NCBI GenBank assembly: GCA_012934845.2 | Contig: WNNJ02001572.1 | Span: 124,001 to 188,000 of the forward strand | DNA from: Pomphorhynchus laevis | Taxonomy: Eukaryota > Acanthocephala > Palaeacanthocephala > Echinorhynchida > Pomphorhynchidae | Direction of reading: 5' to 3' | Length of the DNA stretch: 64,000 nt | In this document: piece after piece, positions 56,376-64,000 of the stretch | How positions within the stretch are numbered: the first letter of the stretch is position 1 | Layout: the number at the start of each line of letters is the position of its first letter | Made by a program: the position numbers and the translations under genes | Notes under the pieces: model-generated | Told to the model about the DNA's origin: nothing | Seen by the model: the letters and a program-made list of their open reading frames with translations, nothing else | Databases searched by the model: none

Positions 56376-57700
56376 CAAATCGAATAAAATGACATCAATA
56401 GTTGAGTTCGCCTGCCTTGCGGCAGTCCAACTATTATGATCAGTAATTAGATTTGTTAAATTTACAATGGCACCAATCATATAGTCGATTTACGTCTTCT
56501 TGTAAGAGGTCAGCCTCTGTTATGTCGTCAACTGTCCTCCACATCTTTAAGTCATCTGCGTAGAGAAATAAGTAGCTACAAGATAATGCACCAGGTAGAT
56601 AGTTTATATAAACATTAAACACCAAGAGACTTAGAACGGAACCTTGAGGGACTCCTTTAGAAAATGAAGACCATCTCGACTTGAGAAGGTTACACGTAGG
56701 GCAACAAAGTTAGTACATTCTTTGAGAGAACTTTCTCACGAGGACCGTCTTCGGTCTTTAAATATGCAGTCGTTATGTGATATTCGTGACTCGCGGGATC
56801 TGTCTTGTATGAGAGGTATTTCACAATGAACACCGTGTGTTGCGCGAGCTCTTCAACATTCGATCACCTCGAGCTTTGCGAGGTCACTCGTTTTCTCTTA
56901 GTCGCCGACGAATAGTACATTCTAGGATTATTCAATTTGGACAACGAATAATAAATTCATGGAATCGTTTAAGCGATGATATTGTAAATGCGGCAACTCG
57001 TGGACTCTTTAAACGACCGATTATTTTAAATTGTTGACTGATTTGTTTTTTTTTTCTCTTTTTCTTTTATTTTGACTATCGATTTGTCAGCAACTCTGAG
57101 CTATGCTCGTAACATTGTCTACATAATAATAATGTCAACATATATTCACCGATTTTTACAGCATCAGTACGATTAGTGAAGACTGAGCGGATCCACTCAA
57201 GAAGTGAACCACTAACAGCACATTTCATTAGATCGTAAAGAAGAATACTGTGAGCTACTCTATCGAATGTCTTTGACAAATCAATGAAAAGGACATTAAT
57301 ATTTGAGTTTGCCTTCCTTGCGGAAGTCCAACTATTACGGACAGGAATTAGATTTGTTACTGTAGAACGACCCTCTCTAAATCTGTGTTGGTTGTTCCAG
57401 ATAATGCTATTACGTTCAAGGTGATGTGATAGAGACCGCGTCAAAACGCGCTTTATCACATTACAGGCTATACATGTAAGACTTATTGATCTGTAACTTG
57501 AAGCAAGGTATCGGTTGCCTTTCTTAAATAGGGGTATGATAACAGATTTCCTCCAGTCAGAGGGACTGGTACTAAATGTAATTAAGTGTTGCAATATAAG
57601 GAAAAGGTTTGGCAACAGCAATTGCTAACTCACGGAATGGTATAGTAGAGATATCGTCAAGACCCGAAGACGTAGAACGAGGTAGTCTATTTAATTCAAA
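56376..57700 (-). mobile_element. Antisense LINE reverse transcriptase fragments
   Basis: The - strand encodes SPSDWRKSVIIPLFKKGN, SYRSISLTCIACNVIKRVL, NQHRFREGRSTVTNLIPVRN and VLFIDLSKTFDRVAHSILL (57560-57240), then after a nested insertion SFSKGVPQGSVL and LFLYADDLKMWR (56680-56530). A second piece of the motif A region (NLITDHNSWTAARQANST) abuts at 56460-56376, so two antisense fragments are joined. The organisation is LINE-like, the family close to lineage A but distinct. Confidence 0.75.
56698..57130 (+). mobile_element. 5'-truncated LINE 3' end nested in the antisense LINE
   Basis: The + strand encodes the ORF2 C-terminus LFNIRSPRALRGHSFSLSRR then IINSWNRLSDDIVNAATRGL, then a T-rich 3' UTR and a tail ACATAATAATAATG. 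On the opposite strand the reverse transcriptase of the host LINE reads continuously once this block is removed (VKIGEYML before, SFSKGVPQG after), which fixes the borders to within a few bases. Confidence 0.75.
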
Positions 57701-57739
57701 CAGTATATCGTTTTATATCGAAATGAATTATCAATGATT

Positions 57740-59530
57740 TCAAAACCGTGTGAATGACGACGTTCTTTCAGTGAGAAATATCTTGTCTAGTATTTTTCTA
57801 GATGGAGAGGAACATTTAGCAGAATCCTTGGAGGTATTGGCCCTTCATAGAATAGGTAAAAAGTATGATAATGGTAGAAATAGACTGCTTCGATTGGTAT
57901 GTGCTTCAAATGATCTTTGTAGAAGTTATTTCATCAATTTCCCTTTTGACCCATGACGGTAAGATTGCGAGAGATCCTGACAAAGTTGTGAGTATGTTGG
58001 CAAAGGCCTTTGATCTTATTTGTCCCGTTCCAATTACAGATTTTCGTCCAGCGCAAATTCCTGAGACATTCGTCTCCCATATGCCATTAATTTCTCCAGC
58101 AGAGGAATCACGGGAATTGCGTAAATTATCTTGTTACACGTCGGCTGGGCCGGACGACATTCATCCTTTTATTCTTCAAAAACTCCATGACCTGCTAGCA
58201 TTCCCATTATCAGAGATGTTTAACATGTCTCTATGTACATCATACATCCCTGATCAGTAGAAGCGAACTCACATTACTCCTATATACAAAAAAGGGAACA
58301 GAGAAAACCCGTCCAATTATCGTCCTGTATGTCTGACAAGCGTTGTATGTAAATGCCTTGAAAGGTTCGTGCATAAATACATAACTTCTCATATGGATAG
58401 ATTTAAACTTCTGCACCCTTCTCAACATGGATTTCGCACTGGTCGATCATGCCTCAGTAATTTAATTATGGCTCGTGAAAATTGGGCAGATGTAGTAGCG
58501 GATGGGTGTGGGGTCGATGTAATTTTTATCGATTTTAGCCGGGCGTTTGACCGAGTACCACATGATCCTCTGCTAGTAGTTTTGGCTAAATACGGTATCG
58601 ATCCCCATGTAGTTCGTTGGATTAGTTCGTTCTTGAAGGGTCGGTCATATCAAGTGAGGCTAGGCAGTAGTGTTTCTTCACAACGTCATGTTTGTGCCGG
58701 AGTGCCTCAAGGTACGGTTCTCGGCCCTTTACTGTTCAACATTTTCCTTCAGAATCTGTTATTAAGACTGAGATGCAAAATCCTAGCGTTTGCGGATGAC
58801 CTCAAGTTATGGCGGTGCATTCAATCGTATCATGACTGTTTTCTGCTCCAGGAAGATTTAGACAATATTGTTAGGTGGAGTAATTAAACAGGAATGATGT
58901 TAAATATATCAAAGTGCTGCCAATGCACTTAGGACATAAGAAATTTCCTTTCAGATATAAATTATGTTCCGAGACAATTACGCAGGTACAATGCACAAGA
59001 GATTTGGGAATACTTGTGCACGAGTCATTGAAGAGTCGTCCAAACACGGACAGAATCATCCAAACGACCAGGAAACTTAGCTATGTGGTCCGAAGGTGTT
59101 TTTGTAATCCATCGGTTTCCTATCTTAAAATAATATACGATTCACTTATTTGTCCTATTATCGAATATTGTATCCCTGCAGTATTTCCATGTACGCGTGG
59201 TGAGATGAATGAGCTTGAAAATGTCCTCCGTAGGTTGACGAGATCGTGCCATTCCATCAGAAAATTGTCTTATAAGAACCGCTTGCGCAATATAGGAGTT
59301 CCTTCAGTCCGTACTAGTATAGTATGTCTTGATATTTTGTTTTAGGGATATGTTATTCAAGCGTGACGGATTCCCGGTCGATTGTATTCAGCAAAGTCAG
59401 CGAAGTACTAAAGGAGGTCACTCTCTTACTGTGAGGACCCTGCATCACGGCAAACTCGGAAGACTATATCGCCTTTCTCATCGAGCAGTGAGGCTTTGGA
59501 ACAAACTTCCAGAGAATATCATCAAAACAT
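57740..59530 (+). mobile_element. Lineage-A LINE with internal deletion (ORF1 fused to ORF2 linker)
   Basis: It starts with ORF1 sequence (LSSIFLDGEEHLAESLEVLA then LHRIGKKYDNGRNRLLRLV) and jumps at about 57945 to the ORF2 linker (HDGKIARDPDKVVSMLAKAF), losing the ORF1 end and the whole endonuclease, about 1.4 kb by comparison with the LINE at 59706. Reverse transcriptase motifs follow: SNYRPVCLTSVVCKCLERF, QHGFRTGRSCLSNLIMAREN, VIFIDFSRAFDRVPHDPLL, AGVPQGTVLGPLLFNIFL and LAFADDLKLW. There is a stop after SYIPDQ (58258), one after RWSN (58885) and a frame change near 59340. The C-terminus RLSHRAVRLWNKLPENI runs into the hairpin array. Confidence 0.88.
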
Positions 59531-59705
59531 ATGATGATATATCTCAAACTTTAAAAAAAAAGTTTGAGATAGTTATATATAGAAAGAAAGAGATAGTTAC
59601 ATATGATGATATATCTCAAACTTTTAAAAAAAAGTTTGAGATAGTTATATATAGATATATAGAAAGTTATATATCTCAAACTTTTTAAAAAAAGTTTGAG
59701 ATAAA
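59531..59705. repeat. Three long hairpins at a head-to-tail LINE junction
   Basis: The word TATCTCAAACTTT followed by A-rich sequence and AAAGTTTGAGATA occurs three times (starting 59540, 59612, 59672). Each forms a 13- to 15-bp stem. The last right arm, AAAAAAAGTTTGAGATAAAT, matches the 5' start of the LINE at 52388 (AAAAAAGTTTGAGAGATTAA), so the array appears to be built from LINE 5' terminal sequence. It separates the C-terminus of one LINE from ORF1 of the next. Confidence 0.85.
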
Positions 59706-59831
59706 TAACATACACAATTGAGAACAAAAAATTTAAACAGCTTAAACACACAATACATACTACTTACACAATACAAATTCGACACAGACAAATTCGACAC
59801 AGACAATTATACCGAAGAACCAATATCAAAC

Positions 59832-61071
59832 ATCATGGTCAAACAGAGGAAGACTACAAAGCGAGCTATTGCAACAAAGTTTGTGGATCATCAGATTCAA
59901 TGTTCTAGTGAAGATTGTAGTGTGTGGACAAGTGTATCGTTTCCGGAGGAAAAGAAATCTGCGCTATCGAATAAATCATTTTACTGTGGGTACTGCTGCG
60001 CATCTTTGCTAATTCATTTGAAGGGCCATTGTGACGAGAAAATATCTACAAATGCTTCGGAAAGGAACACATATTCAAAAAGTTGCATCGATCGGGAAGT
60101 ACAAAGTTCTGGCGAATCAGATACCTATAAAGATATACCCATTCAAGAGTTTCACGTTCAGAACACTAAAAATACAAATAGCGAAATACCAAGTTCATCC
60201 CGTATCTGGAAAAAAGGTCATCCAAATTCACGCGTGATGCAAACGTTGAGTAAGAAATTTGAAGGCAATAGTGCGTCGTCAATATCGGTTGTTAGTGGTG
60301 AGCCGTCGGTGTCGCTGGACAATGATGCTTTGAAGGTATCGGACAATTACGAAGTATCGTCTATATCGGTGATTAATGATTATCGCAATGAAATCGGTAT
60401 AACTGGAGTCACCGATGAACGAGCTTCACACAATGATACAGACGTCGATATAGATAATGTTCACTCAGCTTTCAAGTGTATTTGTTCAAATGAGATGGAA
60501 CAAGGGCGAGACGCAAGAAGCAAACCGGATGAGGGTGGTGACGGCAGCGATTCTTTCAGCAAAAAAAACGTATTTTGATAATAAAAGTCACACAGATCGC
60601 AATCATACATTAAATAGGGGCTGTAACATACTTATTTGGGGTTTAGATGAGTCATCAGCCTCAAGTGCACAGGAGCGGCTTGATGATGATATTGCCGGTT
60701 TACGTGTGTTCTTTTCTAATTTGCTCGAAAAAGGTGAGGAAGAGGTCGCATCGTCTATTTTAGTAAGGCAGCTCTATAGGTTGGGTAAGAAAAACGATAG
60801 ATCACGATTGCTAAAGGTTGTGTTAGGATCGGCAGAGCAAGCAAAGTGTCTTTTAGACCGTGGTTATCGACTTAAAGGTAACAAAATACGAATTTTACGT
60901 GATCTTTCTCTCGAAGACAGGCAAAAATTGAAGGATATCAAGGCGGAACTTCATTACAGGCTGCAAAACGGTGAATCGAATCTGTGCATTCGAAATTTTC
61001 GGGTTGTGAGGTGGCGTCCTGCAGTTCGATGGAGATCGATCAATCTTTCTCTAGACCTTACAACGCCATGA
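59832..61071 (+). pseudogene. LINE ORF1: PHD-like finger + C-terminal domain, one frame change
   Basis: The first part (59832-60578) begins MVKQRKTTKRA and carries IQCSSEDCSVWTSV with FYCGYCCASLLIHL, a cysteine finger of PHD type within residues 25-65, then a serine-rich region. At the run of eight A near 60561-60568 the frame changes. The second part (to 61071) reads NILIWGLDESSASSAQERL, VRQLYRLGKKNDRSRLLKVV, RGYRLKGNKIRILRDLSLED and IRNFRVVRWRPAVRWRS. Loss of one A would rejoin the two parts, so either this is a one-base lesion or the element uses frameshifting. ORF1 proteins of this group act as RNA-binding chaperones. Confidence 0.85.
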
Positions 61072-63950
61072 TTGGACATCTAGTGGATATATGTTTGGAA
61101 AGGAAGTTGCCATCTAATTGTTCAGAGAGAATATGTAATAATGAATGTCCTCTGGTGGTAGGTTACTCCAATATCAGAAGCTTACCTGCTCAATTGTCTG
61201 AAGTGCAGCAGTTTATATCTTTTAAAGATTTTGACGTGTTTTGCATTTCTGAGTCATGGCTTCATTATCAAATTAATGATGACCTTATGGCTATCTCTGG
61301 GTATCGACTTTTGAGAGCAGATAGAGTTGCAGGTCGTCGTGGCGGGGGTGTTGCTGCTTATATTAAAAACACCTTATCAATTACGAAGATTACTGAATTG
61401 TGCGATGATCACTATTCATTCGAGTTATTGTCATTCTGCGTCAATGATACTCATTGTTCAATAGATATCTGCGTCGTATACAGATCACCCTCAGTTCATA
61501 CACAGTTAGATCTTCTGAAAAATCAGTTAAGATCATTCTGCTCCTCAAATTATTTCTTCCTTATTGGGGATTTTAATCTTCCTCAAGTTAACTGGATTAG
61601 TAACAACCGGTATTACTATAATGTCGAAAACTGCGAGCTTGCTGAATTCTTGCTGGCAGAGCTTCTCCTGATCCAACATATTAATCAGCCAACATGTATA
61701 TCGTCTCAACCAGAGACAATATTAGATCTTGGGTTTACCAAGCGCATTGAAGATGTAATCAGAGTTGATTTCGAGTCTCCTTTAGGAACCAGTGACCATT
61801 GTGTGATTTCAGTACAGATTGCTCACACTTTACAACGACGATCTAAGTGCAGTGGCATCGGAAAGCGTAATTGGAATCGAGTAAATGTGGAAGATCTCCA
61901 ACTCTATAGTCATCAGCTGAACTTCGGATCTGCTGATCTTCCAATTGATGATCATTTATCGTTAGTGACCAGTAACCTCATAACCATTTCGGATACGTTT
62001 GCACCAATAAGAAATAGGGCTTACAAGACGACAACGCCATTGTGGTTCGACAATGAGTTGGAGACTACGATAAAGGAAAGAAATCGATTATGGCGAATCT
62101 CTCAACGTAACACTGTTACGCACCGTGAGTACAAAACTCTTCGCAATCTATGCAACCAACTAAAACGCTCAAAAAGAAAAACATTTGAAGAGGGTATTGC
62201 TTCTGACATTAACAGGTCACCTAAACGTTTTTGGGCATACGTTAGACATCGTCGAATCCTACCTTCTACGATTAATTGTGTACGTTTAGAAAGTGGTGAT
62301 GTAGTTGACAAGGAGGCTATTGTGGAAGCTCTTGCAAGCAGTTTTGTAGTATCTCCATCCTCGCAATCGAATATTGACCAGATACAGTACCCGCCCAACT
62401 TACAATCTAACTTACCAATATCTCCTATTAATGTCATTGAAGTTCAGTCTGAACTCCATAAATTAAATAGTTTTGGCTCTGCAGGACCAGATGGTGTATC
62501 CCCTTTTCTTTTGCGTACTCTGTCGCACATTATTGCTCCAAGCCTTACGTCTCTATTTCATCGAAGCTTACAGTATTCGTGGATTCCTGATGATTGGAAA
62601 AGGGCAATTGTTGTACCTATTCCAAAGAAACAGTTGGCACTAACTTGTTCAGATTTTAGACCAATTAGTCTTACCAGTGTTATTTCTAAAATTATGGAGA
62701 GACTCATTGCGAAGAGAATACGTGAACATCTAAATTTATATCAAATTCTTGATGATTCTCAGCACGGCTTCCGACCTGGTCGCTCGTGCCTAACTAATCT
62801 GTTGAATGCTCGCGAACATTGGGTAGCTGCTCTTAGTTCGGGTCTTACAGTTGATATAATATTTCTTGATTTCTCTAAGGCCTTTGATAGAGTTCCACAT
62901 GCTGGTTTAGATTCACTACTACGTCATTACGGTGTACCTACGACAATTTGCAACTGGATTAAGACATTTCTCGAGGATCGATCATTCGTTGTGCGATTAG
63001 ATGAAGTTTTGTCAACAGCTCGACGTGTTCATTCGGGTGTTCCTCAGGGCACGGTCCTAGGTCCACTTCTCTTTATCATCTTTTTGAATGACCTACTCCT
63101 AAGGTTAAAGTGTCCTCACCTGGCATTTGCTGACGATGTTAAAATATGGGCAACAACCCAAAACGAGGCGGATTGTGAATTTTTACAATGTGACCTTAAC
63201 CGTATCGGGACTTGGTGTAATAGCACTGGCTTGATACTCAACGCGACAAAATGTGTATGGATCAGATTGGGTAGAGATAAAACTCATTTCGATTACAAAA
63301 TAAATGGACACTCAATCAAGCGAGTCTCAGAACATCCCGACCTGGGAGTGATAATTCACGAATCGCTAAAGACAAGAGCAAATAGTGATCACGCGCGGTT
63401 AAAAGCGATACGTGCCTTATACTGCATAAAAATGACTTTTGCAAAATTATCGCCGCAAATCTTCGCCAAACTTTATTGTGCCCTAGTAAGACCACATCTT
63501 GAGTATTGTGTACAGGCAACCTTTCCAACGACCAGGAGTGAGTTGAATAACTTGGAAAGTGTAATGAGACGAGCTTCTCGGATGTGTTGTCAAGGAAGCT
63601 TTATTTCAAGATTAAGATGTTTGAACGTTTTATCAGTGAGGTATCGGTATCTTTTTCTTGATCTGATTACACTTTGGAAAATTGTACATTCAGCTGATGG
63701 CTTTCCTTTGGGTGTAGTTAGATTTCGAGATAATTCGAGATTGCGAGGCCATTGTAAGATGCTTTTTAAAAAATTACCGGGTAAGCTGCGAAAATTTTAC
63801 AGACTGTCTGAACGGGCAGTAGATGTTTGGAATAGTTTGCCTGAACCTATCGCTGCCATCACCAATTTCCTCGCTTTCAAAAACAGGGTTCGACGTTGGA
63901 TATACGTCCAGGCTGATTTGTCACCTTTTCTAACCTACCCATTTGGTTGA
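61029..63950 (+). CDS. LINE ORF2: AP endonuclease + reverse transcriptase, intact
   Basis: About 973 codons from ATG 61029. I chose this start because the same CGATGG context starts ORF2 in the lineage-B elements and overlaps the ORF1 end by 43 nt. A second ATG at 61068 overlaps the ORF1 stop as ATGA. Endonuclease: YSNIRSLPAQLSEVQQF, FCISESWL, RRGGGVAAYI, FLIGDFNLP (GDFN at residues 180-183) and GTSDHCVI (near 255). Reverse transcriptase: WKRAIVVPIPKK, FRPISLTSVISKIMERLI, QHGFRPGRSCLTNLLNAREH, DIIFLDFSKAFDRVPH, SGVPQGTVLGPLLFIIFLND and LAFADDVKIW (FADD at 700-703). The C-terminal block is LSERAVDVWNSLPEPI. All catalytic motifs are present. Confidence 0.95.
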   Translation: MEIDQSFSRPYNAMIGHLVDICLERKLPSNCSERICNNECPLVVGYSNIRSLPAQLSEVQQFISFKDFDVFCISESWLHYQINDDLMAISGYRLLRADRVAGRRGGGVAAYIKNTLSITKITELCDDHYSFELLSFCVNDTHCSIDICVVYRSPSVHTQLDLLKNQLRSFCSSNYFFLIGDFNLPQVNWISNNRYYYNVENCELAEFLLAELLLIQHINQPTCISSQPETILDLGFTKRIEDVIRVDFESPLGTSDHCVISVQIAHTLQRRSKCSGIGKRNWNRVNVEDLQLYSHQLNFGSADLPIDDHLSLVTSNLITISDTFAPIRNRAYKTTTPLWFDNELETTIKERNRLWRISQRNTVTHREYKTLRNLCNQLKRSKRKTFEEGIASDINRSPKRFWAYVRHRRILPSTINCVRLESGDVVDKEAIVEALASSFVVSPSSQSNIDQIQYPPNLQSNLPISPINVIEVQSELHKLNSFGSAGPDGVSPFLLRTLSHIIAPSLTSLFHRSLQYSWIPDDWKRAIVVPIPKKQLALTCSDFRPISLTSVISKIMERLIAKRIREHLNLYQILDDSQHGFRPGRSCLTNLLNAREHWVAALSSGLTVDIIFLDFSKAFDRVPHAGLDSLLRHYGVPTTICNWIKTFLEDRSFVVRLDEVLSTARRVHSGVPQGTVLGPLLFIIFLNDLLLRLKCPHLAFADDVKIWATTQNEADCEFLQCDLNRIGTWCNSTGLILNATKCVWIRLGRDKTHFDYKINGHSIKRVSEHPDLGVIIHESLKTRANSDHARLKAIRALYCIKMTFAKLSPQIFAKLYCALVRPHLEYCVQATFPTTRSELNNLESVMRRASRMCCQGSFISRLRCLNVLSVRYRYLFLDLITLWKIVHSADGFPLGVVRFRDNSRLRGHCKMLFKKLPGKLRKFYRLSERAVDVWNSLPEPIAAITNFLAFKNRVRRWIYVQADLSPFLTYPFG

Positions 63951-64000
63951 TCTTTTTTCTGTATTGTGTGATCGGCTTAAAGCCTTATGGCTAAGTCTGA

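Larger units (their letters stand above)
59706..64000 (+). mobile_element. CR1-like LINE (lineage A), nearly intact, runs to window end
   Basis: In order: hairpin array and short 5' UTR, ORF1 from ATG 59832 with the finger, ORF1 second half in the next frame, ORF2 complete to 63950, and a 3' UTR with stem-loop AGCC-TTAT-GGCT (63981-63992). The only visible defect is one frame change at an A-run in ORF1. The tail lies beyond the window. With the ORF2 at 29272 it shows that this lineage was active recently. Confidence 0.93.

Overview
This is AT-rich animal DNA dominated by mobile elements, with small islands of host exons. The host genes use GT-AG introns. Introns that escaped insertions are tiny (43, 44, 49 and 52 nt), while others have swollen to 2-12 kb with retroelement debris. 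Tiny introns, a NAPE-PLD gene, an SLC17 transporter gene, CR1-type LINEs and Penelope-like elements point to a small-intron invertebrate. I cannot name the phylum from sequence alone.

Host genes. (1) An SLC17 (sialin/VGLUT-type) transporter lies on the + strand. I reconstruct seven exons, at 2822-2909, 7000-7119, 19470-19597, 21532-21664, 21709-21808, 21852-21996 and 23835-24002 (stop). Phases agree at every junction except the one between the first two, where an exon of about 40 codons is missing or unseen. (2) A NAPE-PLD-like metallo-beta-lactamase-fold gene lies on the - strand, 40432 down to 34542. Its metal-binding motif is split by a 1.2 kb insertion at 38979-40181, and one exon has a near-identical inverted duplicate at 32489-32640. 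(3) A lone + strand exon at 43285-43434 resembles the C-lobe of a serine/threonine kinase.

Mobile elements. Two related LINE lineages of the CR1/L2/Rex group occur, both with a PHD-like zinc finger in ORF1. Lineage A: 29018-32295 (complete ORF2), 57740-59530 (internally deleted), 59706 to the window end (nearly intact), plus fragments. Lineage B: 9076-13650 (ORF2 with a single stop codon), 52388-56375 (several frameshifts), plus a scrap at 42600-42815. Penelope-like reverse transcriptase fragments lie at 25318-26610, 41160-42540 and 50200-52387, and a detached GIY-YIG domain at 20560-21156. Relics of unassigned reverse-transcriptase elements lie at 240-1510, 14720-17225, 32680-34200 and 38979-40181. 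A 322-bp hAT-like MITE sits at 37077-37398, and several palindromic fold-back elements are scattered through the window.

Repeats. A minisatellite of about 23 x 122 bp fills 44083-46944. The three LINEs that retain an ORF1 start each carry a different repeat array at their 5' end: 20 bp x 10, 13 bp x about 12, and three long hairpins. Nested insertions give a relative chronology: the inverted NAPE-PLD duplication came first, and a LINE then landed in one of its arms.

I found no tRNA, rRNA, CRISPR array or convincing new system. The most informative items are the split NAPE-PLD motif, the inverted duplication with its nested LINE, the LINE 5' arrays, and the ORF1/ORF2 overlap shared by the LINEs.
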